Made by a program: the position numbers and the translations under genes
The notes under the pieces: model-generated
What the model was told of the DNA's origin: nothing
The model's database searches: none
Seen by the model: only the letters and a program-made list of their open reading frames with translations
NCBI GenBank assembly: GCA_040751755.1
Contig: JBFMHC010000009.1
Coordinates: 62,001 to 126,000, forward strand
Source of the DNA: PFJX01 sp040751755
Lineage (GTDB): Bacteria > Pseudomonadota > Gammaproteobacteria > Burkholderiales > Thiobacillaceae
Length of the DNA: 64,000 bases
Reading direction: 5' to 3'
Part shown: positions 16,500-24,103 of the stretch, one piece after another
Layout: each line of letters opens with the position of its first letter
How positions within the stretch are numbered: the stretch's first letter is position 1

Positions 16500-17033
16500 A
16501 TGACACGCGCCCTCGCCCCTTTCTTTTCCGTCCTCCTGCTCGGCCTTGCCGCGACCGGCTGCGCCGGCACGCCTGAGCGCGACCCGCCGGCCGGCCAGCT
16601 GCAACTGCTGACGCCCCTGGAGATTCCATCCGGCGCGGCCACCGTGCGCCTGCAGCACGGCCGCGTCACCGCCTTCAACGCGGTGCAGGAGCAGGACCCG
16701 TTCTGCGTGTTCGAGATCGACACCGTGAGCGAGCGGCCGCAGCCGCTCGAACCCGCGAGCTTCCCGATCACGCGCGTGTTCCGCAGCGTCGAGACCTTCG
16801 CCGGCATGCCGGTGCTGAACCTGCGCGTCGCCTTCGAGCGCGACGAGCGGCCCTCGCACATCTACTACAAGACCACCTTCCGCCTCGCCCCCAACCCGCA
16901 GAAGGCGCGTAGCCTCACCTGCATGAGCAACCAGCAGATGCCCGGCGTCACGATCATGCGCCACCTCACCCTGGCCGAGATGCGCGAGGCGCTGGGCGGG
17001 CACTTCGCGCTCGAAGCGAATGGCGCGCGCTGA
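16500..17033 (+). CDS. Putative lipoprotein of unknown function
   Basis: 177 residues. A hydrophobic N-terminus ends in a lipobox-like LAATGC (Cys21), so lipidation is likely although Ala at -3 is not ideal. The remainder is predicted beta-rich with three Cys in the mature part (PFCVFEI, SLTCMSN) that could form disulfides. I do not recognise the family. Its last 14 nt overlap the start of the DNA glycosylase gene. Confidence 0.7.
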   Translation: MTRALAPFFSVLLLGLAATGCAGTPERDPPAGQLQLLTPLEIPSGAATVRLQHGRVTAFNAVQEQDPFCVFEIDTVSERPQPLEPASFPITRVFRSVETFAGMPVLNLRVAFERDERPSHIYYKTTFRLAPNPQKARSLTCMSNQQMPGVTIMRHLTLAEMREALGGHFALEANGAR

Positions 17034-17694
17034 GGCCGCACCCTGGCGCGGCGTCCACGACGCCCTGCTGGCCGCCTTCGGGCCGCAGCACTGGTGGCCG
17101 GGCGAGACGCCGTTCGAGGTGATGGTCGGCGCGGTGCTGACGCAGAACACCGCCTGGAGCAACGTGGAGAAGGCCATCGCCAACCTGAAGGCGGCGAAGG
17201 CCCTCTCGTGCCGGGCCATCCTCGCCCTGGCCGACGCCGACCTCGCCGCGCTGATCCGCCCCGCCGGCTACTTCAACGTCAAGGCCAGACGGCTCAAGGC
17301 CCTGTGCGCCTTCCTCGACGCCAGGGGCGTGGCCGACGCGCCGGAGCGCCTGGCCACGGTCGCGCCGCTGCCGCGCCTGCGCCACAAGCTGCTGGCGGTG
17401 CACGGCGTGGGCGAGGAGACGGCCGATTCGATCCTGCTCTACGCCCTCGGCCTGCCCAGCTTCGTGGTCGATGCCTACACGCGCCGCATCTTCGCGCGTC
17501 TGGGCCTGCTCACCGGCCAGGAACGCTACGGCGAGATCCAGGCCCTGTTCCTGGCCCACCTGCCGGCGGACGCCACGCTGTACAACGAATACCACGCCCT
17601 CATCGTCAGCCTCGGCAAGGACCATTGCCGGCCCAGGCCGCACTGCGCGGAATGCCCGCTGCGGGGGATTTGCCAGTATCACGGCGCGGCCTAG
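17020..17694 (+). CDS. Endonuclease III-like DNA glycosylase, MagIII type
   Basis: 224 residues of the HhH-GPD superfamily: HhH motif VHGVGEETADSILLYAL, the catalytic Asp in VVDAYTRRI, and a C-terminal 4Fe-4S cluster (C-x5-C-x2-C-x5-C). The Lys that makes Nth a bifunctional AP lyase is Glu here (GEETAD). That is typical of the COG2231/MagIII group, which removes alkylated purines without strand cleavage. Substrate assignment is by family. Confidence 0.85.
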   Translation: MARAEAAPWRGVHDALLAAFGPQHWWPGETPFEVMVGAVLTQNTAWSNVEKAIANLKAAKALSCRAILALADADLAALIRPAGYFNVKARRLKALCAFLDARGVADAPERLATVAPLPRLRHKLLAVHGVGEETADSILLYALGLPSFVVDAYTRRIFARLGLLTGQERYGEIQALFLAHLPADATLYNEYHALIVSLGKDHCRPRPHCAECPLRGICQYHGAA

Positions 17695-17746
17695 TAGGCC
17701 CGGTGGCTTACAATCGCCGACTCATGCAACCCGTTTCGAGCCCCAC

Positions 17747-18283
17747 ATGAGCAATCCCGACTATCTCGCCATCACCGCCTCCGGAGAAGACCAGGTCGGC
17801 CTGGTGGAGCGCTTCACCAGCCGCATCCTCGACGCGGGCTGCAACATCGAGGAATCCCGCATGGCGGTGCTGGGCGGCCAGTTCTCCATCCTCATGCTGG
17901 TGTCCGGCCCCTGGCACGCCCTCACCAAGCTGGAGGACAAGGCCGCGAGCATGGGCGAGGAGCTGGGCCTCACCATCATGCACAAGCGCACCAAGCGACA
18001 GGAGCGCGCCAAGCCGCTGGTGCCCTACCGCGTCAACGTGGTGGCCATGGACCACCCCGGCATCGTCCACAAGCTGGCGGAGTTCTTCGCGCGCCAGGGC
18101 ATCAACATCGAGGAACTGGTGACCGAGACCTACCCCGCGCCGCACACCGGCACCCCCATGTTCTCGGTCAACATCACCATCGGTGTGCCCGCCGACATGC
18201 ACCTGCCCACCCTGCGCGGCGACTTCTTCGACTACTGCGACAACCTCAATCTCGACGCGGTGATGGAGCCCGCGCGCGGCTGA
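17747..18283 (+). CDS. gcvR: GcvR-like double ACT-domain regulator
   Basis: 178 residues comprising two ACT domains (DYLAITASGEDQVGLVERF and VNVVAMDHPGIVHKLAEFF). This matches glycine cleavage system transcriptional repressor GcvR-type proteins. They bind small ligands and act by contacting a regulator rather than DNA. No gcv genes are present, so the symbol rests on family similarity. Confidence 0.82.
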   Translation: MSNPDYLAITASGEDQVGLVERFTSRILDAGCNIEESRMAVLGGQFSILMLVSGPWHALTKLEDKAASMGEELGLTIMHKRTKRQERAKPLVPYRVNVVAMDHPGIVHKLAEFFARQGINIEELVTETYPAPHTGTPMFSVNITIGVPADMHLPTLRGDFFDYCDNLNLDAVMEPARG

Positions 18284-18311
18284 CCCCGCACGCCCTGACG
18301 CCGAGCCGGCG

Positions 18312-19109
18312 ATGAGCGCCGCGACCGACCTGCAGGCCGACGACTTCCCGCGCCGCTTCGGCGGCGTGGGCAGGCTGTACGGCGCCGCCGCCCTGGAGCG
18401 CTTCCGCGCCGCGCACGTGTGCGTCATCGGCATCGGCGGCGTCGGCTCCTGGACCGTCGAGGCCCTGGCGCGCACCGCCATCGGCCGCCTCACCCTGATC
18501 GACCCGGACCACATCGCCGAATCCAACGTCAACCGCCAGATCCACGCCCTCAGCGGCGAGCTCGGCAAGGCCAAGGTGCAGGCCATGGCCGAGCGCATCG
18601 CCGCCATCAACGCCGAATGCCGGGTGCGCGGCATCGAGGACTTCCTCAGCGCGGACAACCTCCCCGACCTGATCCCCGGCGCTGTCGACCACGTCGTCGA
18701 CGCCATCGACAGCGCGCGCGTCAAGGCCGCCCTGATCGCCCACTGCAAGCGGCAGCGCCTGCCCCTGGTGTGCGCCGGCGCCGCCGGCGGCCAGACCGAC
18801 CCGGCGAAGATCCGCAGCGACGACCTCGCCCTCACCCAGCAGGACCCCCTGCTCGCCAAGACCCGCTCCCTGCTGCGCCGCCATTACGGCTACCCGCGCG
18901 GCGAGGGCAGGAAGTTCGGCGTCACCTGCGTGTATTCCACCGAGCAGCTGCGCTACCCCGAGGCACAGGGCGGCGCCTGCTACGAACGCCCGCCGGACGG
19001 CGGCGTGCACGGCTTGAACTGCGCCGGCTTCGGCTCGTCCGTGGTGATCACCGCCGGCTTCGGGCTGATGATGGCGGGGGTGGTCTTGAACCGGCTGGCG
19101 GCGCGGTAG
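18312..19109 (+). CDS. tcdA: tRNA threonylcarbamoyladenosine dehydratase
   Basis: 265 residues with an E1/MoeB-like ATP-binding fold. The N-terminal RFGGVGRLYG is followed by the nucleotide loop GIGGVGSWTVEAL, then the Arg-containing SNVNRQIHAL. TcdA (CsdL) cyclises t6A to ct6A at position 37 of ANN-decoding tRNAs. Length and motif order match the family. Confidence 0.94.
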   Translation: MSAATDLQADDFPRRFGGVGRLYGAAALERFRAAHVCVIGIGGVGSWTVEALARTAIGRLTLIDPDHIAESNVNRQIHALSGELGKAKVQAMAERIAAINAECRVRGIEDFLSADNLPDLIPGAVDHVVDAIDSARVKAALIAHCKRQRLPLVCAGAAGGQTDPAKIRSDDLALTQQDPLLAKTRSLLRRHYGYPRGEGRKFGVTCVYSTEQLRYPEAQGGACYERPPDGGVHGLNCAGFGSSVVITAGFGLMMAGVVLNRLAAR

Positions 19110-19117
19110 CCAAGGCA

Positions 19118-19135
19118 CCGGGCGAGCCCGCCCGG
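19118..19135 (+). terminator. GC-rich hairpin after tcdA
   Basis: CCGGGCG and CGCCCGG form a 7-bp stem with a 4-nt loop 9 nt past the tcdA stop. There is no U-tract, so intrinsic termination is uncertain. The remaining sequence up to 19402 contains no supported gene. Confidence 0.35.
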
Positions 19136-19402
19136 GCCGCGCCCCACAACCTGCGGCGCCGTTCAGTCACAGGCTGCCGCCGGGCCTCGCGCGGAAGGCA
19201 TGAAGGGTGCATCGGCCCCGGACGGCGGCAGGGAAATGCCCCGCACACCCGGCTCGCCGGAAGGCACCTTCTGGCTGGCGGCCGGGGCGATGGTAGTTTC
19301 GGGTCTGGCGATGCGGGTGTTCTCCGAGGAGACTCTGCCCAGGCCCAACCCGGCGTCGGACTCAACACCCGCTGCCAACACGCAGTCGAGATGGAGTGAT
19401 AC

Positions 19403-20047
19403 ATGGACGATCTACAGGCCGCCCTCGAAGTACTCAAACACGGTGGCGCCATCATCTACCCGCTGCTCGCCCTGGCCCTGGCCGCGCTGGTGGTGATGCT
19501 GGACAAGGCCATCGTCTACCGCCGCCACGCGCGCCTGCCGGAGTCGTTGCGCCAGCTGGTGGAGACCTACGGCTTCGGCTGGGACGAGCTCGACCGGCAG
19601 CTCACCGGCCTCGGGCCGCACCACTACTTCGGCCGCTTCTTCCGGGTCATCATGGACAACCGCGCCAAACCAGCCTGGTGGGTGGAATCCCGCGCCGGCG
19701 ACGAGGCGCAGCAGATCGAGAAGGCCCTCGGGCGCGGGATGTGGGTGCTGGACACGGTGATCACCGCCGCGCCCCTGCTGGGCCTCCTGGGCACCATCTT
19801 CGGCATGATGCAGTCCTTCAAGCTGATCGGCCCTGCCGGCCTGGTGAACCCGGGGGGCGTGACCGCCGGGGTGGCGGAGGCCCTGATCGCCACGGCGGTG
19901 GGCCTGCTCATCGCCCTCGTCGCCCTGTTCGGCTTCAACTACCTGAACCGCCTGCAGGCCCAGACCCTGGACGAGATGGAGCGCCTGGGCACGCGGCTGC
20001 TGGACCATATCCGCCTGGACGCGGGGGCCGGCAATGAAACTGCGTAG
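19403..20047 (+). CDS. exbB: MotA/TolQ/ExbB proton channel protein
   Basis: 214 residues with three membrane helices: an N-terminal one near residues 16-36 and a pair at about 125-180. The ExbB/TolQ motif region is ITAAPLLGLLGTIFGMMQSF. With ExbD it forms the proton-driven motor that energises TonB. It is first of three overlapping genes. Confidence 0.93.
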   Translation: MDDLQAALEVLKHGGAIIYPLLALALAALVVMLDKAIVYRRHARLPESLRQLVETYGFGWDELDRQLTGLGPHHYFGRFFRVIMDNRAKPAWWVESRAGDEAQQIEKALGRGMWVLDTVITAAPLLGLLGTIFGMMQSFKLIGPAGLVNPGGVTAGVAEALIATAVGLLIALVALFGFNYLNRLQAQTLDEMERLGTRLLDHIRLDAGAGNETA

Positions 20048-20438
20048 AAGCCGCCAGCCCAAGCGGGGGCGCATCGAGATCATCCCCATGATCGACGTGA
20101 TGTTCTTCCTGCTCGCCACCTTCATGCTGGCCTCCCTGGCCATGCAGAACCTGAACGCCGTCCAGATCAACCTGCCCAAGGGCACGGCTGCGCCGATGCC
20201 GAGGAAACCGCCGGTGACCCTGACGGTGACGCCGGACGGCAAGCTGTTCCTGGACAAGATGCCGGTGACCCTGGACCGCCTGGCGCCCACCCTGAAGACG
20301 ATGTTGAACCCCGCCGACCCGAGCGTGATCGTCGCCGCCGACGATGCGGCCACCAACGGCGTCATCGTCCAGGCCATGATCAAGGCACGGGAGGCGGGGG
20401 CGCGGCATTTCCTGATCGCCGTCCAGCATGGCGGCTGA
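20034..20438 (+). CDS. exbD: ExbD/TolR biopolymer transport protein
   Basis: 134 residues: a basic N-terminus, then a single membrane helix starting IEIIPMIDVMFFLLATFML, whose Asp is the proton-carrying residue of the family. A periplasmic domain follows. It overlaps exbB by 14 nt and tonB by 11 nt, so the three are translationally coupled. Confidence 0.94.
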   Translation: MKLRRSRQPKRGRIEIIPMIDVMFFLLATFMLASLAMQNLNAVQINLPKGTAAPMPRKPPVTLTVTPDGKLFLDKMPVTLDRLAPTLKTMLNPADPSVIVAADDAATNGVIVQAMIKAREAGARHFLIAVQHGG

Positions 20439-21258
20439 GGCCGGCTTCGACTGGCACCAGGACAGCCCATGGCGGCGCCTGCCCTGGACCCTGCCCGGCG
20501 CCCTCGTCATCGGCCTGCTCGGCCTCTGGGCCAGCTCGCTGTTCCTGCCGGGCGCCGGGCAGCCGCCGGCCGAGACACCCGAGTTCGACGCGCAACTGAT
20601 CGAACTGCCGCCACCGCCGAAGGTCGTCGAGGCGCGCCGGCGCGCGCCGCCGCCCCGCCAGGCCGAACCCGCCGCCGCGCCGCCGCCGGCGAAGACGCCC
20701 GCGTCCCTGGCGGCGCCGCCCGCGCCCTCCGCCGAGGAATGGCGGCTCGCCTCCACGTACACGCTGAAGAACGGCAAGCGCTACCGCAACGCCTGGGGGC
20801 AGCAGGTGCGGAGCATGATGGGCACGGCCGTGGAAGGTCCGGATCAAGGGCAGGTGCGCTACCGCATCACCATCAACCCGGACGGCACCCTGGCGCAGGC
20901 CGAAGAACTCTGGTCCACCTCGGCGAAGGCATCGGAGCTTGCGCGAAAGGCGATCCGGGCCATGCCGCCGCTGCCGCCCACGCCCGGCGGCAAGCCCCTG
21001 GTGTTCGAGCAGACCATTTCCTTCCTGCCCTACGAGACGGGATGGCCACCGTCCTACAAATACGATTGTCTGCCGGACCCGCCCGCGTTCAAGAACCCCT
21101 TCGCCTGGGATGGTGCGTCACCCCAGCCACCCAGCCAGCCCATGCCGGTGCTCGAGGAACGCTCGCCGGACTGCCATCCCAGCGACATCACGGGCACGTT
21201 CGAGGAAGAAGACAGCGAGCTGGAGCGCCAGATCGAGCGCAACCGGTGGGGACGCTGA
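20428..21258 (+). CDS. tonB: TonB-family protein with acidic C-terminal extension
   Basis: 276 residues: a membrane helix near residues 22-42, a Pro/Ala-rich periplasmic linker (about 58-98) and a TonB_C-like domain (about 105-200; YRITINPDGTLAQAEELWST). Roughly 75 extra residues follow, with two Cys, prolines and an acidic stretch (GTFEEEDSELERQ). The extension is unusual for TonB and could contact a dedicated receptor or envelope part. No TonB-dependent receptor gene is in the window. Confidence 0.85.
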   Translation: MAAEAGFDWHQDSPWRRLPWTLPGALVIGLLGLWASSLFLPGAGQPPAETPEFDAQLIELPPPPKVVEARRRAPPPRQAEPAAAPPPAKTPASLAAPPAPSAEEWRLASTYTLKNGKRYRNAWGQQVRSMMGTAVEGPDQGQVRYRITINPDGTLAQAEELWSTSAKASELARKAIRAMPPLPPTPGGKPLVFEQTISFLPYETGWPPSYKYDCLPDPPAFKNPFAWDGASPQPPSQPMPVLEERSPDCHPSDITGTFEEEDSELERQIERNRWGR

Positions 21259-21292
21259 TCGGCGCGCACGCGCGTCCGTTTGCTTCCCGGCC

Positions 21293-21320
21293 TTGACTTG
21301 ACCGACCGGTCTATTATGAT
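21293..21320 (+). promoter_or_regulatory. tetR promoter with TNGACC-N4-GGTCTA operator
   Basis: TTGACT (-35, 21293-21298) and TATGAT (-10, 21315-21320) are 16 bp apart. Between and overlapping them is the 16-mer TTGACCGACCGGTCTA (21298-21313), an inverted repeat of the form TNGACC-N4-GGTCTA. This is the type of site bound by TetR regulators such as NemR. The position implies autorepression. Confidence 0.75.
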
Positions 21321-21326
21321 CCGATC

Positions 21327-21929
21327 ATGAACGCCGAACCCGACACCCGCTCCCGCATCCTCGCCACCGCGCGCGAGATGTTCCATGGCCGCAGCTACGC
21401 GGACGTGGGCATCCAGGAGATCTGCGAGGCCGCGCGGGTGCAGAAGGGCAGCTTCTATCACTTCTTCCCCTCCAAGCGCGACCTGGCGCTGGCGGTGATC
21501 GACGACATGGCGCACGACTGGGCGCATGGCTTCGTCGCCGAGGCCTTCGACCAGGCCCTGCCGCCGGTGGAACGCCTGGAATACATGATCGACGCGGCCT
21601 ACTACTGGCAGAAGGCCACGGTCGACCATGAGGGGCGCATGCGCGGCTGCCTGTTCGGCAACCTGGCCCTGGAGATGAGCACGCGCGACGACGTGATGCG
21701 CGCCAAGCTCAACTACGTGTTCGACAAGGCACGCGACCGCTTCCGCGCCACCCTGGACGAGGCGGTGGCGAGCGGCGCGCTGGCGGCCATGGATACCGAG
21801 GCGACGGCGAGCGCCATGCTGGCCTACCTGGAAGGCATCATCCTGCTCGCCAAGACCCGCAACGAGCCGGAGGTGATCCAGCGCCTGGGGCCGGCGATCA
21901 AGACCCTGAGGATCGAGCTGAGCCATTGA
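21327..21929 (+). CDS. TetR/AcrR family transcriptional regulator
   Basis: 200 residues: an N-terminal helix-turn-helix (VGIQEICEAARVQKGSFYHF), then an all-helical ligand domain with a TetR_C-type ending. One Cys (MRGCLFGNLALEMS) sits where related electrophile- or redox-sensing TetR proteins have a conserved Cys, so a reactive sulfur or electrophile signal is possible. It starts just after its operator and is followed by a terminator and a second copy of the operator. Confidence 0.92.
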   Translation: MNAEPDTRSRILATAREMFHGRSYADVGIQEICEAARVQKGSFYHFFPSKRDLALAVIDDMAHDWAHGFVAEAFDQALPPVERLEYMIDAAYYWQKATVDHEGRMRGCLFGNLALEMSTRDDVMRAKLNYVFDKARDRFRATLDEAVASGALAAMDTEATASAMLAYLEGIILLAKTRNEPEVIQRLGPAIKTLRIELSH

Positions 21930-21948
21930 ACCGATGTACTTCGACCTT

Positions 21949-21968
21949 GCCCGTTCGGGCTTTTTTTT
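21949..21968 (+). terminator. Rho-independent terminator of tetR
   Basis: GCCCG-TT-CGGGC stem followed by eight T, 20 nt after the tetR stop. Confidence 0.9.
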
Positions 21969-21998
21969 GACCGGTCACTTGACCGACCGGTCTATTTG
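21967..21998 (+). promoter_or_regulatory. tusA-dsrE2 promoter with second TetR operator
   Basis: The exact 16-mer TTGACCGACCGGTCTA found in the tetR promoter recurs at 21979-21994. It is preceded by a half palindrome TTGACCGGTCA (21967-21977), which can also serve as -35 (TTGACC), with TCTATT (21991-21996) as -10 at 18 bp spacing. Identical sites in both promoters indicate that the regulator controls its own gene and the sulfur-carrier operon. Confidence 0.75.
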
Positions 21999-22033
21999 CG
22001 GCCCCGCCGCGCAACCTTGAAAGGAGAAGCACC

Positions 22034-22261
22034 ATGGACGCCAAGCAAACCCTGGACGCACGCGGACTCAACTGCCCCCTGCCGATCCTGCGCACCAAGA
22101 AGAGCCTGAACGGCATGCAGTCCGGAGACACGCTCAAGGTGGTGGCCACCGACCCCGGCTCGCTCAAGGACATGCAGGCCTTCTGCAGCCAGACCGGCAA
22201 CACCCTGCTGGCCTCGCAGCAGAGCGGCGAGGACTACGAGTTCCTGATCCGCAAGGCCTGA
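22034..22261 (+). CDS. tusA: TusA-family sulfur carrier protein
   Basis: 75 residues with the canonical CPLP motif (Cys14-Pro17) after TLDARGLN. TusA carries persulfide sulfur; in sulfur oxidisers the tusA-dsrE2 pair moves sulfane sulfur towards oxidation (Dsr or sHdr systems). AGGAGA ribosome site present. It is followed after 10 nt by dsrE2. Confidence 0.92.
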   Translation: MDAKQTLDARGLNCPLPILRTKKSLNGMQSGDTLKVVATDPGSLKDMQAFCSQTGNTLLASQQSGEDYEFLIRKA

Positions 22262-22271
22262 GGAGCGCGCC

Positions 22272-22901
22272 ATGAACGTCGCCAAACTGCACGCGGCCGA
22301 GGGCCGCCAACCGGCCATGCCCGCCGACCTGGCGAGCCTGGAGGCCTGGTTCGACCAACGCCTGGACGAGAAGCTGGCGGAGCGCGAGGCCGCGAAGGTC
22401 CCCTCCCTTGCGATCATCGCCACCAAGGGCACCATGGACATGGCCTACCCGCCCTTCATCCTCGCCTCCACGGCGGCGGCCCTGGGCTGGGAGAGTTCGA
22501 TCTTCTTCACCTTCTACGGCCTGGAGCTGCTGAAGAAGGACCTCGACCTCAAGGTCTCGCCCCTGGGCAACCCGGCCATGCCGATGAAGATGCCGTTCGG
22601 CCCGCAATGGCTGCAGCGCGTCAACATGCCCATCCCCAACCTGGTCGCCGGCAACCTGCCCGGCTTCGAGAGCCTCGCCACCCGCATGATGGAGCAGACC
22701 GTGAAGGCCAAGGGCGTGCCCGGCATCCAGGAGCTGCGCGACGTCTGCATCGAGTCCGAGGTGAAGCTGGTGGCCTGCCAGATGACCGTCGACCTGTTCA
22801 ACTACCGGCAGGACGAGTTCATCCCGGAGATCGCCGAGTGGATCGGCGCCACCAGCTACCTGGGCGAGGCGCGCAAGGCGGACGTCTGCCTGTTCATCTG
22901 A
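22272..22901 (+). CDS. dsrE2: DsrE2-type (DsrE/DsrF/DrsH-like) sulfurtransferase
   Basis: 209 residues with a DsrE-like fold (SLAIIATKGTMDMAYPPFIL) and conserved Cys159 and Cys169 (RDVCIES; KLVACQMTVDLF), the second being the sulfur-binding Cys of the family. A hydrophobic segment (VSPLGNPAMPM region onward) suggests membrane association, as in other DsrE2. It is cotranscribed with tusA. A rhodanese, often the third gene, is missing here. Confidence 0.9.
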   Translation: MNVAKLHAAEGRQPAMPADLASLEAWFDQRLDEKLAEREAAKVPSLAIIATKGTMDMAYPPFILASTAAALGWESSIFFTFYGLELLKKDLDLKVSPLGNPAMPMKMPFGPQWLQRVNMPIPNLVAGNLPGFESLATRMMEQTVKAKGVPGIQELRDVCIESEVKLVACQMTVDLFNYRQDEFIPEIAEWIGATSYLGEARKADVCLFI

Positions 22902-22945
22902 GCAAGTGGCCCGCCCCCGGCGCGGGGCGGACTTGGAGACGAGAC

Positions 22946-23959
22946 ATGACGACCATCCTGATCACCGGCGCCACCGGCTTCGTCGGCGGCCACGCCCTGG
23001 AGGCGCTGGCGCGCCGGCCGGGGCTGCGCCTCATCGCCGCCTGCCGCGACGCCACGCGCCTGCCGCCCGGCCTGCACGTCGAGACACGCGTCGGCGACCT
23101 GCGCGACGCGGCCTACCGGGAACGCCTGCTGGACGGCGTCGACGTGGTGTGCCACGCCATGGCCTGGACCTCGCTGTTCGGCGAGGGGGCACGCAGCCGC
23201 GACCTCTACCTGGAGCCCACCCTGGCCCTGCTGGAGGCGGCGGTGGCGCGCGGCGTGACGCGCTTCGTCAACGTCAGCACCACCTCGGCGGCGGCGCCCC
23301 AGGCCGCCGCCGATCCCATGAGCCGCGGCATCGCGCGCACCTTCTGGCCGCACCTGTGCAGCGTGGTGGCGATCGAGGACGCGATGCGCGCCCGAGCGGA
23401 CTCGGGCACCGCCATGGTCAACCTGCGCTTCGGCATCTTCGCGGGCCGGCGCTACGGCCTCGGCATCCTGCCCATCCTGGTGCCGCGCCTGCGGACGCAT
23501 CTGGTGCCCTGGGTGGCGGGCGGGCGCACCGGTCTGCCGATCACCGCCGGCGAGGACATCGGCGAGGCCATGGCCCTGGCCGCCACGGCACCCGGCCTTG
23601 CCGGCTACGAGGGCTTCAACGTGGTCGGCCCGGAGGTGCCGACGACGCGCCAGGTGATCCGCTTCCTGCATGAGGAATACGGCCTGCCACAACCTCATTT
23701 CTCGGTGCCCTTTGCGCTCGCCTACCCATTCGCCTGGCTCATGGAACGGCTCGACCCGGTGGTGCCATGGGACGCGCTGGTGACGCGCAGCATCGTCCAC
23801 CTGCTGGAGGAGACGCACGCCGATAACCGGCGCGCCGAGGCTCGGCTTGGCTACCGACCGCGCGTCGGCTGGCGCGAGGCGATCCGGTCACAGATGACGG
23901 AGATGGCCGCGAAGGCGGACCGCCGCATGCGCATGCACCGGCCCCTGCCGGAACGCTGA
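22946..23959 (+). CDS. NAD-dependent epimerase/dehydratase-like protein
   Basis: 337 residues of the extended SDR type with Rossmann motif TGATGFVGGHAL. The substrate-side YxxxK is not in its usual form: the region after NVSTTSAAAP lacks a clear Tyr-x3-Lys. It may therefore be a non-catalytic or atypical member. The downstream part (GYEGFNVVGPEVPTTRQVI) is typical of nucleotide-sugar or steroid-type SDRs. It begins 44 nt after dsrE2; the role is unknown. Confidence 0.75.
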   Translation: MTTILITGATGFVGGHALEALARRPGLRLIAACRDATRLPPGLHVETRVGDLRDAAYRERLLDGVDVVCHAMAWTSLFGEGARSRDLYLEPTLALLEAAVARGVTRFVNVSTTSAAAPQAAADPMSRGIARTFWPHLCSVVAIEDAMRARADSGTAMVNLRFGIFAGRRYGLGILPILVPRLRTHLVPWVAGGRTGLPITAGEDIGEAMALAATAPGLAGYEGFNVVGPEVPTTRQVIRFLHEEYGLPQPHFSVPFALAYPFAWLMERLDPVVPWDALVTRSIVHLLEETHADNRRAEARLGYRPRVGWREAIRSQMTEMAAKADRRMRMHRPLPER

Positions 23960-24103
23960 GACGCGGCGCGGCCACATGGCCGCACGCCTCGACCTTACGA
24001 ATCAATCTACTAGGACACTCGGACGAAATCGCCATTGACCGCGGCGGCGTACCCCGGAGATATTACGAAAGTTATAGTTTTATTTCGGGTTCGTTTGTCC
24101 TTG
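23960..24103 (+). promoter_or_regulatory. AT-rich leader before the binding-protein gene
   Basis: This 144-nt gap is markedly AT-richer than its surroundings (for example TATTACGAAAGTTATAG near 24061-24077), as expected of a promoter. No hexamer pair with good spacing stands out: TTGACC at 24035 and TATTAC at 24061 are 20 bp apart. Confidence 0.35.

Noticed and set aside
19200..19496. A 98-codon frame overlapping the exbB start
   Set aside because: Overlaps 94 nt of exbB out of frame, lacks a good ribosome site and has no recognisable feature.
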